From Bacilli bacterium (GTDB lineage: Bacteria; Bacillota_I; Bacilli_A; RF39; UBA660), in contig JAFYEA010000018.1 in NCBI GenBank assembly GCA_017544525.1, forward strand, positions 124,001-188,000: 64,000 nt of DNA, given 5' to 3'. Under the pieces are notes generated by a model that did not search any database, had not been told where the DNA came from, and worked only from the letters and a program-made list of their open reading frames with translations. The position numbers and the translations under genes were made by a program. This document shows positions 26,349 through 37,605 of the stretch, piece after piece (positions within the stretch are counted from its first letter, which is position 1; the number at the start of each line of letters is the position of its first letter).

Positions 26349-29279
26349 ATGTACATTAAAGAAATAATTATTCATGGATTTAAAAGTTTTGCTGATAAAA
26401 TGACTATTGAACTTGATCCAACGTTTACAGGTATAGTTGGACCTAATGGTAGTGGTAAGAGTAATATAGTTGATGCAGTTAAATGGGTACTTGGTGAACA
26501 AAGTATCAAGTCTTTGCGTGGTTCAAATAATATGACTGATGTTATTTTTAATGGTTCTAGTTCTAGAAATCCATCTAATTTTGCCAGTGTCTCTATTATA
26601 TTTGATAATAGTGATAGAACTTTAAATGTAGATTATAATGAAGTATCAATTAAAAGAGTTGTATATAAAACAGGAGAGAATGAATATTTTATTAATAATG
26701 ATAAATGTAGATTGAAAGATATTACTAATTTATTCTTAGATTCAAAATCTTCTAAAGAATCATTTAATATTATTCCTCAAAATAAAATAGATCAAATATT
26801 AAGTGAAAGACCAGAAGATAGAAGAGTTATTTTTGAAGATGCTGCAGGTGTTTTAAAGTATAAAAAAAGAAAAGAAGAGAGTTTATCTAAATTATCAAAA
26901 ACACATGATAACATTGATAGAATTAATTTAATTATAAGCGAAAATAGTGAAAACTTAGAACCTTTAGAAGAATCTGCTAAAAAAGCAAGAGAATATAAAG
27001 ATGCTTTAAGTGAACTAGAAAGTGTAGAAATAGCACTTATAGCTAAAGATATTACAACATATAATAATGAACTTGAAAATAATAATAACAGAAAATTAAA
27101 ATTGGAAGAAGAAATATCTAAATTAGATAGTTCATCTTCTACTGATAATACTGAGGTAGAAAAGATAAAAGTAAAGATATTAGAAGTAGATGAAAAAATC
27201 AAAGATACTAGTAATGATATTTTTAAAAACAACGAAAGCCTAATTAGTTTATCTAACAAAAAGACATTATTAACAGAAAGAAATAAATATGATAAAACAA
27301 GTGAAACTGTTAAGAATAATTTAATAGCATTAAGAGATAGGGAAGGGACATTAAAAAATAATATATCTGTATGTGAACTTGATATTAAATTATGTGAAGA
27401 AACTAAAGAAGATTTAAGCAATAAACTTAGTGAATTAACTAAGGATTATAATAGTTTAAATAAAGAAGCAGAAAAGGTTAATTATGAAATTAGCAATAAA
27501 AGAAAAAAATTATTGGAAATTAATAATAAAATTGATATATTAGAGAATAATCTTTCTAGTATGAATAAAATTCCTTTTAGTGTAAGGAGTGTTATTGATA
27601 ATCCAACATTAAGAGGTATTCATAATATTCTTGGAAACATAATTGATACAAAGGAAGAATATGTAAATATGTTAGATGTTGCGCTTGGTGCTTCTTCTAA
27701 TAATATAATTACTGATGATGAAGCATGTGCTAAAGAAGCAATAGAATATTTAAAAAGGAAAAATCTTGGTAGAGCCACATTCTTCCCATTAAATGTTATT
27801 AAACCTAGAAGCATTGATCCCGAAACTTTAAGAGAAGTAGCAAATTTAATTGGATATATAGGAACTGCAGCTGATCTAGTTACTTATGATTCAAAATATT
27901 ATAATATTATAATGAATCAACTAGGTAATATTATAGTTACAGATAATATTAATAATGCTATTAGTATTAGTAAAAAAATAAATCATAGATATAGAGTAAT
28001 ATCACTTGATGGTGAAATAATACATGTTGGTGGTATTATGACTGGTGGAAGTTTAAAATCAAACAATTCATATATAAGTGATAAATATGAATTAGATAGA
28101 TTAAAATCAAATATTGATGTTATTAATAATGAGATTAAAGAAGATGAATTAAAATACAATTCAATTAATGAAGAATTAAATATTTTAAAAGATAATATAT
28201 ATAATAATAGTATTGAAACAATTAAGAATGAAGAATTATATAATAATAAAAAACAAACATTAGATAGTTTAAATAATGATTTAGAAATGGTTTCTAATGA
28301 AATTAGTAATCTAAATGATAAATCTTTAGATAAAGAATTAGAAATGGTGATTGAAGCTTTTTATGAGCATCAAGAGAAAAAATTAGAACTTGAAAAGAAT
28401 TTAGAAGTTTTAAATAAAGAAAAATTAGAATTAAATTCAACATTGAATGATTTAGAATCTTCAATTAAAAAGATTAATACTGATTATAATAAGTATAATA
28501 GTGAACTAAATAGTATTGAGATTAATATAACAAAATTAAATATGAATTTGGACTCTTTATTAAATAGATTAAGTGAAGATTATAGTTTAACATATGAAAG
28601 AGCTAAAAATGAATATATTCTTGAAATTGATGAAAAAATTGCTCGTGAAAAAGTAACTAGTTTAAGAAGAAAAATTAAATCTTTAGGTGAAGTAAATTTA
28701 GGAAGTATTGATGAATATGAAAGAATATCTAAAAGAGTTAATTTCTTAACTAAACAAAAAGAAGACTTAGAAAAAAGTGAAAAAGATTTATTGACTATAA
28801 TTAATGATATGGATAGTGTAATGGAAGATAAATTTAAAGACACTTTTGATGATATAAATGTTGAGTTTAGCAAAGTATTTAAAACATTATTTAAGGGTGG
28901 AGATGCTCATTTAGAACTTACTGATCCAGATAATATTTTAGAAACAGGTATCGATATAATAGCTGTTCCTCCAGGAAAAAATCAAAAACCTTTAAGTTTA
29001 CTATCTGGTGGTGAAAGAACTTTAACTGCGATTAGTTTATTGTTTTCAATTATGAATTTAGAAAAAGTGCCTTTTGTAATTCTTGATGAAGTTGAATCAG
29101 CATTAGATGAGAATAACGCAACTATATTTGGTGAATATCTAAAGAATTATAAAAACAAAACTCAGTTATTAATAATTACACACAAAAAGAAAACTATGGA
29201 ATACTTAGATAAACTATATGGAATAACAATGCAAGAGAGTGGTGTAAGTAAAATAGTTAGTGTTAAACTTGAAAATTAG
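26349..29279 (+). CDS. smc: Chromosome segregation ATPase SMC, short-armed
   Basis: SMC forms the dimeric ATPase of condensin, working with ScpA and ScpB to organise the chromosome. The N-terminal head has GFKSFADKM and Walker A IVGPNGSGKSNIVDAV; Q-loop IIPQNKIDQIL; then a coiled coil (about residues 170-405). The hinge is at about 410-565 (NILGNIIDT, ending GGIMTGGS), followed by a second coil to about 830 and the C-terminal head with signature LLSGGERTLTA and Walker B FVILDEVESALDE. At 976 residues it is about 200 shorter than typical Smc (near 1190), both arms being reduced while heads and hinge look intact. An extended -10 box precedes it at 26313-26321. ftsY does not follow. Confidence 0.95.
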   Translation: MYIKEIIIHGFKSFADKMTIELDPTFTGIVGPNGSGKSNIVDAVKWVLGEQSIKSLRGSNNMTDVIFNGSSSRNPSNFASVSIIFDNSDRTLNVDYNEVSIKRVVYKTGENEYFINNDKCRLKDITNLFLDSKSSKESFNIIPQNKIDQILSERPEDRRVIFEDAAGVLKYKKRKEESLSKLSKTHDNIDRINLIISENSENLEPLEESAKKAREYKDALSELESVEIALIAKDITTYNNELENNNNRKLKLEEEISKLDSSSSTDNTEVEKIKVKILEVDEKIKDTSNDIFKNNESLISLSNKKTLLTERNKYDKTSETVKNNLIALRDREGTLKNNISVCELDIKLCEETKEDLSNKLSELTKDYNSLNKEAEKVNYEISNKRKKLLEINNKIDILENNLSSMNKIPFSVRSVIDNPTLRGIHNILGNIIDTKEEYVNMLDVALGASSNNIITDDEACAKEAIEYLKRKNLGRATFFPLNVIKPRSIDPETLREVANLIGYIGTAADLVTYDSKYYNIIMNQLGNIIVTDNINNAISISKKINHRYRVISLDGEIIHVGGIMTGGSLKSNNSYISDKYELDRLKSNIDVINNEIKEDELKYNSINEELNILKDNIYNNSIETIKNEELYNNKKQTLDSLNNDLEMVSNEISNLNDKSLDKELEMVIEAFYEHQEKKLELEKNLEVLNKEKLELNSTLNDLESSIKKINTDYNKYNSELNSIEINITKLNMNLDSLLNRLSEDYSLTYERAKNEYILEIDEKIAREKVTSLRRKIKSLGEVNLGSIDEYERISKRVNFLTKQKEDLEKSEKDLLTIINDMDSVMEDKFKDTFDDINVEFSKVFKTLFKGGDAHLELTDPDNILETGIDIIAVPPGKNQKPLSLLSGGERTLTAISLLFSIMNLEKVPFVILDEVESALDENNATIFGEYLKNYKNKTQLLIITHKKKTMEYLDKLYGITMQESGVSKIVSVKLEN

Positions 29280-29284
29280 TTATA

Positions 29285-29314
29285 AAAAAACCTTCATTTT
29301 GAAGGTTTTTATTT
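29285..29314. terminator. Bidirectional terminator after smc
   Basis: Ten-base stem AAAAACCTTC / GAAGGTTTTT with a five-base loop, between convergent genes. Confidence 0.85.
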
Positions 29315-30229
29315 TCTGTTTTCAGGTTTAGGAATTATTATTCTTAATATACTTGAATCAGAGTTAAATACATCAACTTCAGTAAATGTAGCATTTAATC
29401 TTACTTCATATAAAGAATCTTTACTATTTTTATTAAGTCTATCTCCAGCACTTCTTATTTGATTTAGTGATTGATCATTTAATAGTTTTATTACATTAAC
29501 TAAGGAATTGTATAAGTCATCATCTGAATTCAAATCTAAATTCTCTGCAAATATATCATATGTTTCTCCATTATCTCTTATATAAACTGTTATATTTCTT
29601 TTATGAACTCTAAATGATTTATGTTCTTCCAAATAATCTAACATACTTGATAAATCACCTTGAGTAATATATCCTGTAACAGCTTTTTCTAAATCAAGTC
29701 CACTACATAATTCAATAACATTAGCATTAATATCTAATTTAACAGTTGTATCTTTACCTGAAGTAACTGTAATACCATTTTCTAATGATGTTGATGTAAA
29801 CGCTGAGAATTTATAAGTTGCTAATATGCTTTCAGTACCACCATGTAATTTATATATAGCATCCATCATTCCCCCAGCAACTAAATCTCCTAAATATACG
29901 TCTTCACTAGAATAAGTGTTTGATATTATTTCTTTATTTCCTTCTTCTAAATATTCATAAACGAATTTCTTTTTATCTGCTTTTTCTGGTTTATATGTAA
30001 CAACTATTTTGCTTCCTTTTACAACGGCTGTTATATCACCATATCTAATTATTGAATCTTGTTTATTAAATTCATTTGCTATTGGAATTAGTTTCAATCT
30101 AGCTCTTCCTGTTTTCCCATATCCTTCTTCATATTTTTTAACTCCAATAATAGCTAGAACAACACATAATATTAATACTAAACCCCAAAATATAATTCTA
30201 CCTTTATTCTTTTTTATATTACTTACCAT
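29309..30229 (-). CDS. Membrane-anchored protein of unknown function
   Basis: A 306-residue protein with a basic cytoplasmic start (SNIKKNKGR), one transmembrane helix at residues 13-31 (IFWGLVLILCVVLAIIGV) and a large extracellular part. The ectodomain has a glycine-rich region VYLGDLVAGGMMDAIYKL near residue 110, a repeated beta-strand character, and no cysteine-based catalytic motif. It should lie outside the membrane with an uncleaved anchor. ATG 30229 follows AGGAGAAAAGTAATT. It is read toward the terminator shared with smc; def lies upstream on the same strand, separated by its own terminator. I cannot assign a family. Confidence 0.65.
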   Translation of the reverse strand: MVSNIKKNKGRIIFWGLVLILCVVLAIIGVKKYEEGYGKTGRARLKLIPIANEFNKQDSIIRYGDITAVVKGSKIVVTYKPEKADKKKFVYEYLEEGNKEIISNTYSSEDVYLGDLVAGGMMDAIYKLHGGTESILATYKFSAFTSTSLENGITVTSGKDTTVKLDINANVIELCSGLDLEKAVTGYITQGDLSSMLDYLEEHKSFRVHKRNITVYIRDNGETYDIFAENLDLNSDDDLYNSLVNVIKLLNDQSLNQIRSAGDRLNKNSKDSLYEVRLNATFTEVDVFNSDSSILRIIIPKPENRK

Positions 30230-30267
30230 AATTACTTTTCTCCTATGATAATTATAAAATAATATAT

Positions 30268-30302
30268 AAAAAAAGTAAATAAATATTTAAATTTATTTAC
30301 TA
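30268..30302 (-). terminator. Terminator after def
   Basis: GTAAATAAAT / ATTTATTTAC stem at 30275-30300; on the minus strand it is followed by seven T residues. Confidence 0.8.
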
Positions 30303-30854
30303 TATGCTTCTCATATTTGCTTGATTTTTAAATGGATTCTTTTTATCTATTCTATCAATAAACAATATACCATTTAAATGATCTATTTCATGTTGAAACG
30401 CAACGGCAATTTCTTCTCTTACTCTTATACTTTTTTTATTACCAAATTCATCATAGTATTCAATTGTTACTCTAGCATATCTTGGAACAATTCCTTCCAC
30501 ATATTTATTAACGCTTAAACAGCCTTCACCTTCTTCAACATATATAAGTTCTTCTGAATTTGATACAATTTTTGGATTAACTACTTTATATTCATCAAAT
30601 GTTCCATCATCTCTTTTATAAGATATGACAAAAAATCTTTTTAATACGCCTAATTGTACAGCAGATAGTCCCATACCAGCACGAATATTATTTTTTTTAG
30701 CATATTCTTCATCTTGACTTAATCTCAAATACATAATCATGCTATTTAAAAGTGTAATATCTTCTTCATTCATAGGAAATGTTACTTCTTTACTTTTTTC
30801 TCTTAGAATTTTTCCTTTTTTTTCAAAATCCAATATATCACATTGCTCAAACAT
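30300..30854 (-). CDS. def: Peptide deformylase
   Basis: Peptide deformylase removes the N-formyl group from new polypeptides and is a metal-dependent hydrolase. The three motifs are present: GMGLSAVQLG, EEGEGCLSV with the metal cysteine, and VAFQHEIDHLNGILF with the HExxH metal site. The 184-residue product, with an N-terminal extension and an insertion between motifs I and II, fits the type II enzymes of Bacilli. I chose ATG 30854 because GAGGAG lies nine bases upstream; the longer frame from 30905 has no ribosome site. It appears to be a single-gene unit ending in a strong terminator. Confidence 0.94.
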   Translation of the reverse strand: MFEQCDILDFEKKGKILREKSKEVTFPMNEEDITLLNSMIMYLRLSQDEEYAKKNNIRAGMGLSAVQLGVLKRFFVISYKRDDGTFDEYKVVNPKIVSNSEELIYVEEGEGCLSVNKYVEGIVPRYARVTIEYYDEFGNKKSIRVREEIAVAFQHEIDHLNGILFIDRIDKKNPFKNQANMRSI

Positions 30855-30967
30855 AACTCTTTTCTCCTCAAAAATTATTTTATCAAATTTATATAAATAT
30901 TTCAATTTTTATTGAAAAAATGGACTAATAATTATATAATTATTTTATATTATAATAGGTGATAAAT

Positions 30968-32389
30968 ATGAATAAATACAAAATTAGTATCATATTTGCA
31001 AGTATTGGAATTATACTTGTTTGCCTTTTAATGATTTTATCTACTTATGCTTATTTTACTGTCGATGTTGAAGGAGAAGGAGAAGATATATCTTTAAAAG
31101 CATTTAATGATAATACTGATGTTATATATAATGATACAAGTAATGTTTCATTAGTAAATGCTTATACAGGTGATGAAATAATTAAAACTTTTACAGTTGA
31201 AAATACAAGTGATTATTTAATATATTATGATATTTTATTAGAAGATGTAGTTAATAATTTTGAAAATAAAGATGATTTAGTTTATGAGTTATCTTCGGAT
31301 AATAATGGAGCTATTAGAAATGAAACAATTTTACCATCATCCGATACTTATATTGCTTCTAAAATTAAACTTCCAAAAGGAGTTAAGCATTCTTATCAAT
31401 TAAAAATTACGTTTTTAAAAACAAATAATGATCAAAGTAATAATATGAATAAAACATTTTCTTCAAAAATTAGAATATTACCTACAAATGGAATTAATGT
31501 TGGAGAACAAATATATAAAAATAATACTTTAGGTAAAAAAATTGAAGACAGTTTAGATAATATTAATGTATTATATACAAATTCTAGTATTAATGGTGTA
31601 ACAATTTATTATTATAAAGGTAATAATGAATTAAATAATAATGTTATATTTGATAATTCTTGCTATAAAATTATTAGAACAACTGAAGATAACGGAATTA
31701 GATTAATTTATAATGGTAAATATGAAAATCAAGAATGTGGTAATAAGATTTTAGAAGAAAAATCTGTATTTAATTCTAAGACAAATTACAATGCTTATAT
31801 TGGGTATATGTATGGGGATGCTAATAGTAATAATTATAATGATGAACATAAAAATATTACAACAAGTATTATCAAATCAAATGTTGAAAAGTGGTATAGT
31901 GAGAATGTTAAAAGTACTAATTTAGTATCTAGTAGTAGTATATATTGCAATAATAGAAAAACAACTGAATTTACACTTAAAAATGTATTATATTCAACAC
32001 TTGGATATGGAAGTAACAATAGTGGTTATTATAACAATATAAATAATAATTATACATTTGATTGTTATAATATAAATGATAGATTAACAATATCTAGTGT
32101 TAATGGTAGTAAAGTGTTAAATCATCCAGTTGGATTAATTACAGCTGATGAACTATTATTAATTGGAATTGGTAATGATAGTTATTTATATTCTAATGAT
32201 GAATATTGGACTATGTCACCAGCATATTATAATGCTAGTGGGGCATATAATTATAGTGTTAATCAAAGTTCATTAGTAGCTAGAAAAGTAGACACAGAAT
32301 TAGGTGTTAGACCTGTTATAACATTAAATAAGGATGTAAAAATAAAATCAGGTGATGGAAGTAATATTAATCCATACATACTTGAATAG
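30968..32389 (+). CDS. Exported surface protein, DUF6273-like C-terminus
   Basis: A 473-residue protein with an N-terminal hydrophobic segment (ISIIFASIGIILVCLLMILS) and a Tyr/Asn/Ser-rich outer part. Residues 25-175 resemble SipW-dependent/TasA-type beta domains: AYFTVDVEGEG, then FTVENTSDYLIYYDILLEDV. The C-terminal 300 residues have KIIRTTEDNGIRLIYNGKY, a TLGYGSNNSG linker, EYWTMSPAYYN and LGVRPVITLNKDVKIKSGDG, a pattern I associate with DUF6273-like surface domains. Both the family links and any wall-binding role are inferences. ATG 30968 follows TAGGTGATAAAT. The cvpA gene begins nine bases after its stop. Confidence 0.65.
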   Translation: MNKYKISIIFASIGIILVCLLMILSTYAYFTVDVEGEGEDISLKAFNDNTDVIYNDTSNVSLVNAYTGDEIIKTFTVENTSDYLIYYDILLEDVVNNFENKDDLVYELSSDNNGAIRNETILPSSDTYIASKIKLPKGVKHSYQLKITFLKTNNDQSNNMNKTFSSKIRILPTNGINVGEQIYKNNTLGKKIEDSLDNINVLYTNSSINGVTIYYYKGNNELNNNVIFDNSCYKIIRTTEDNGIRLIYNGKYENQECGNKILEEKSVFNSKTNYNAYIGYMYGDANSNNYNDEHKNITTSIIKSNVEKWYSENVKSTNLVSSSSIYCNNRKTTEFTLKNVLYSTLGYGSNNSGYYNNINNNYTFDCYNINDRLTISSVNGSKVLNHPVGLITADELLLIGIGNDSYLYSNDEYWTMSPAYYNASGAYNYSVNQSSLVARKVDTELGVRPVITLNKDVKIKSGDGSNINPYILE

Positions 32390-32398
32390 GAGGAAAAC

Positions 32399-33067
32399 AT
32401 GAATATATTAGATGCAGTTATTATTATATTTTTTATACTTGGAATTATGTCTGGGTTTAGAAGAGGATTTATTAAACAAACAGTTTTATTAATAGGTATT
32501 GTTGCTATTCTTATTTTTTCATTTTATTTAAGAATTCCAATTGCAACATTTTTATATAAACATCTACCATTTTTTAAATTTTATGGAATATTTAAAGGTG
32601 TAACGATACTTAATATTCTATTGTATGAAACTATTGCTTTCTTAATTGTATTTTCATTATTATATCTATTATTAAGAATTGTTTTAAAAATTACAGGATG
32701 GATTGAAAAACTATTAAAAGCCACTGTAATTTTAGGGTTCTTTTCTAAAATAGCAGGTGGAGTAGTTGGTTTAATTGAGGCATATATTTTAGTTTTCATA
32801 TTATTATTCTTATTTTCACAACCATTTATGAAAGTAACTGGTATTGAGGATTCATATTTAGCAAGTAAAATACTTGATAATACTCCAGTTATGAGTGGTG
32901 CTGTAGAAAAAACAAGAATTGTTATGAATGAACTAAGTGATTTAGCAGTTGAGTTTAAAAAAGATAATAAAAAATTTAATGAAGAAGCAATTAAATTATT
33001 TATTAAATATGAAATTGTTTCGGAAGAAAACGTAAAATACTTACGAGAAAAAGGTAAATTAGATTGA
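32399..33067 (+). CDS. CvpA family membrane protein
   Basis: A 222-residue protein of the CvpA/colicin V production family. The start NILDAVIIIFFILGIMSGFRRG, an aspartate followed by a hydrophobic helix and an arginine-glycine turn, is characteristic. Three further hydrophobic segments follow at about residues 30-47, 72-95 and 115-140, and the C-terminal 60 residues are charged and probably cytoplasmic. The ribosome site GGAGGAAAAC lies just after the stop of the upstream surface-protein gene, suggesting co-transcription. The molecular function of this family in Bacilli is not established. Confidence 0.8.
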   Translation: MNILDAVIIIFFILGIMSGFRRGFIKQTVLLIGIVAILIFSFYLRIPIATFLYKHLPFFKFYGIFKGVTILNILLYETIAFLIVFSLLYLLLRIVLKITGWIEKLLKATVILGFFSKIAGGVVGLIEAYILVFILLFLFSQPFMKVTGIEDSYLASKILDNTPVMSGAVEKTRIVMNELSDLAVEFKKDNKKFNEEAIKLFIKYEIVSEENVKYLREKGKLD

Positions 33068-33068
33068 A

Positions 33069-33094
33069 AAAACACTGAATATTCAGTGTTTTAA
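33069..33094. terminator. Bidirectional terminator between cvpA-like and the minus-strand HExxH gene
   Basis: Palindrome AAAACACTGAAT / ATTCAGTGTTTT between convergent genes. Confidence 0.85.
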
Positions 33095-33946
33095 TTTTAA
33101 ATATAATTCATCATATTCTTTTGTATTTATTGGTAATCCCAATCGTAATCTTTCTTCTAATGACATATTAATATAATTTGGAAAATAAAACTGTCTTTCA
33201 CCCGTTAAATTAATAAAGAATTCAGTTGTTGGAGAAATAAATGAATAATCATAACCCTGCAATTTTCGTTCCAATATTAATTTATCCAAAAGAATATATA
33301 AATTTGGAATATATGATTTTATTTCTTCGCACATATTATATAGTTTTGTCATAGCATCTAAATCAGCTAATCTTTCTAATAAAGATATATCATAATTTGA
33401 TTTATACAATCTATTTTCTTTATTATAAGCATGAATATATTTTATATATTCAAAAGAACTTAAATCAAATTCATCTGTTTCTAAATCATATTTGCTAGGA
33501 TCTAATACTTTTTTACCCATATTATCTAAAAAATCATTTTCAATTTTTATCAATTTTTGTTCTAAACTTCTAGGAGTATTTTTTGATATCTGTGCTTGAA
33601 TTGCATGTTCCATTTCATGACATACATTTAATAAAATAAATAGATTTCTTCTATAGAATCCTTCTAAGATGCTTAGTATATCTTCTTCCATAAAATCACT
33701 TTTAAAGTCATTTATTCTAATAGCGCACATTATTCTACTATAGTATATATCTATATAATCATCCACATATGTTCCAACTACAGGATGACCAAATATTATT
33801 TCAAATTTGTCTATAATATTTAGTTTTTTTAATATATCAATATTAAATTCTTTTTTATATGATTTAAATATTTTTTCAATTGCGGCTATATCAAATATTT
33901 TTCTTTTCATTGAATAATCAAATAAGACATCTAATATTTCTTTCAT
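33083..33946 (-). CDS. Putative zincin-like protein (HExxH), unknown function
   Basis: A 287-residue soluble protein containing VCHEMEHAIQAQI near residue 110, an HExxH motif inside a predicted helix, as in zinc metalloproteins. A later ISLLERLADLDAM near residue 187 could give the third glutamate ligand. The remainder is helical and rich in Asp, Lys and Tyr. I chose ATG 33946, preceded closely by GAGGAG, over a TTG 21 bases upstream. It is read away from queA across a 119-base promoter region. It is not similar in sequence to the HExxH protein at 21753 apart from the motif. Peptidase activity is not proven. Confidence 0.6.
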   Translation of the reverse strand: MKEILDVLFDYSMKRKIFDIAAIEKIFKSYKKEFNIDILKKLNIIDKFEIIFGHPVVGTYVDDYIDIYYSRIMCAIRINDFKSDFMEEDILSILEGFYRRNLFILLNVCHEMEHAIQAQISKNTPRSLEQKLIKIENDFLDNMGKKVLDPSKYDLETDEFDLSSFEYIKYIHAYNKENRLYKSNYDISLLERLADLDAMTKLYNMCEEIKSYIPNLYILLDKLILERKLQGYDYSFISPTTEFFINLTGERQFYFPNYINMSLEERLRLGLPINTKEYDELYLKLKH

Positions 33947-34006
33947 AATCTCCTCTTTAAAACGCAAAATATTGTAACAAAATTACTTTAAATAGTCAAT
34001 AAAATA

Positions 34007-34015
34007 TGTTATAAT
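34007..34015 (+). promoter_or_regulatory. Extended -10 promoter element of queA
   Basis: TGTTATAAT: TG at 34007-34008, one base, then TATAAT at 34010-34015. A start near 34022 would give a leader of about 44 bases with the hairpin described next. Confidence 0.7.
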
Positions 34016-34027
34016 CACTACGAAAAA

Positions 34028-34065
34028 GGAAGGTGAAGTACTAGGCTGTTTTCCTAGTATTAATT
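34028..34065 (+). promoter_or_regulatory. Structured queA leader: ribosome site and start codon separated by a hairpin
   Basis: GGAAGGTG (34028-34035) is the only good ribosome site, but it is 30 bases from ATG 34066. Between them TACTAGG (34039-34045) pairs exactly with CCTAGTA (34053-34059) around CTGTTTT. Folding the stem shortens the spacing to about 9 bases, so translation may depend on the hairpin. An in-frame TAG inside the stem rules out an earlier start. It does not match the preQ1-I consensus I remember. Confidence 0.6.
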
Positions 34066-36243
<2,178 letters not shown>

Positions 36244-36298
36244 TTGCAAACAAAAATTCTTTTTGTTATTATAGACATTAAATCTTGAGGTGAGTTAT

Positions 36299-36682
36299 AT
36301 GGAAAGTAATAATTATATATTAGGCAGAATACCTGGGAATTCTGGGGGTGTTCATAAAACATATGAAGAAAGCATTATAATGAAATTACATCATCTAAAT
36401 TACAGAGAATTATTTAATAATGGACCTTATGATGTAAATAATCCATTTAAATTATATTATAGTAAGAGTGATAAATCTTTTGTAACTTTAAGAAAAAAAC
36501 ATGTTGAATTATCAGAAGAAAAAGACAATTATAATGAATATGAAATAATTAATTTATATATACTAGGACCTGAAAATGTAATAGTTGAAGTAATAGATAA
36601 AAAAATACTGCGTCAGCATTTGCTTAGTGAAAGAATGATTATAGAGAGAATATTACGTAAAGAGGAGGAATTAAATTTATAA
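36299..36682 (+). CDS. Conserved-looking hypothetical protein (127 aa)
   Basis: A 127-residue soluble protein that I do not recognise. It opens with a glycine-rich segment YILGRIPGNSGGVHKT, is Asn/Tyr-rich in the middle, and ends in a basic then acidic helix (LSERMIIERILRKEEEL). ATG 36299 follows GAGGTGAGTTAT; an earlier GTG lies in that site. The next gene overlaps its stop by one base, so the two small proteins are probably made together. No signal or membrane segment is present. Confidence 0.6.
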   Translation: MESNNYILGRIPGNSGGVHKTYEESIIMKLHHLNYRELFNNGPYDVNNPFKLYYSKSDKSFVTLRKKHVELSEEKDNYNEYEIINLYILGPENVIVEVIDKKILRQHLLSERMIIERILRKEEELNL

Positions 36683-37173
36683 TGACAAATAGTAAAATCA
36701 ATTTTTATATAGTAGAATTACATAATAATTATTACTATAAAGATTGGAAAAACGCTGATCCTGCAAGTGGGTTAACAAATAAAGATTTAAGAAAAGATAA
36801 AATTAGATGTTATATGAGAAGATATCCAGGAGATGGATTTGAAGCAGATATGGTTCCAATTTTAGCAGTAGATTCACCAGATAAAAATGGATTAATAGAA
36901 TATTTTACACACAAACATATTTATGAAAAAAATGATATAGCTATTGATGGACTTTCATATATATCTAAAAGAGAACCAACTAGTGATGAATTAAAATGTA
37001 TAGCTTATTATTCTAAAATGTTAAAAGAATTTCCAGATACAACTAAACATTATGTGAACGCTATTGAAGAAATTGAAAAATATTGTAAATCAGAATATGA
37101 AGAATATATTAGTTCATTAGAAGAATTAGAGCAAATATATAATAGTCCAGATTTGCAAATGAGAAGAGATTAA
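36682..37173 (+). CDS. Hypothetical protein (163 aa), coupled to its upstream neighbour
   Basis: A 163-residue soluble protein starting on the last base of the preceding stop codon (TAATG), behind GAGGAGG about 15 bases upstream. Features are a Tyr/Asn-rich start, a basic patch RKDKIRCYMRRYPGDGFE near residue 40, and an acidic, helical C-terminus rich in Glu and Tyr. I recognise no family motif. It ends at a terminator shared with the convergent TIGR04086-type gene. Confidence 0.6.
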   Translation: MTNSKINFYIVELHNNYYYKDWKNADPASGLTNKDLRKDKIRCYMRRYPGDGFEADMVPILAVDSPDKNGLIEYFTHKHIYEKNDIAIDGLSYISKREPTSDELKCIAYYSKMLKEFPDTTKHYVNAIEEIEKYCKSEYEEYISSLEELEQIYNSPDLQMRRD

Positions 37174-37190
37174 ACTCTTCTTATTTTTTT
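37162..37190. terminator. Bidirectional terminator at the convergent ends
   Basis: AGAAGAG / CTCTTCT stem around ATTAAA with T-rich 3' flank. It spans the end of the plus-strand gene. Confidence 0.7.
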
Positions 37191-37534
37191 GTGACACCAA
37201 TAATACCTCCTGTTATTGATGATAGAATTAGTGATAAATAATATATAAGTGAGGATAAGGTGATTTTAGAAGATATAAGAGATATAAGTATGAAAAGTAT
37301 AATTATACAAATTGATATAATAAATCCTTTAAAATAACCTTTATTTCTTTCTAAAGACGATATTTTAAATCCTGTTATAAAGAATAATATAATCATAAAA
37401 ACAAAATTTATAACAGATATTGTTTTATAACTAAATAATTCAAAATAATATATTGCGCTTATAATAATTAAATAAATTAAAAATATGGTTATAAATAATA
37501 TATAACTTTTTAAATAATTGTATATTTTGTTCAT
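37181..37534 (-). CDS. TIGR04086-type small membrane protein (YrzE-like)
   Basis: A 117-residue protein with four hydrophobic segments: residues 11-30, 38-57, 70-87 and 93-112. The last ends with a glycine-rich SSITGGIIGVTKK, as in TIGR04086/YrzE proteins. In Bacillus, yrzE sits between tgt/yrbF and yrbG; here the same neighbours (tgt, the DUF421 gene and spoVB-like gene) are present although orientation differs, and this context is the main support. ATG 37534 follows TAGGTGAAAAA. Function unknown. Confidence 0.65.
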   Translation of the reverse strand: MNKIYNYLKSYILFITIFLIYLIIISAIYYFELFSYKTISVINFVFMIILFFITGFKISSLERNKGYFKGFIISICIIILFILISLISSKITLSSLIYYLSLILSSITGGIIGVTKK

Positions 37535-37605
37535 TTTTTCACCTAATTAATTATATTGATGATTAAAAATAATATGAATAAAACATAATAATATTAGGTG
37601 ATATC

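Noticed and set aside
26792..27421. Long open frame on the minus strand inside smc
   Set aside because: It is antisense to the coiled-coil part of smc, is dominated by Ser and Leu as expected from the complement of Lys/Glu/Asn-rich coding, and has no ribosome site or recognised motif.
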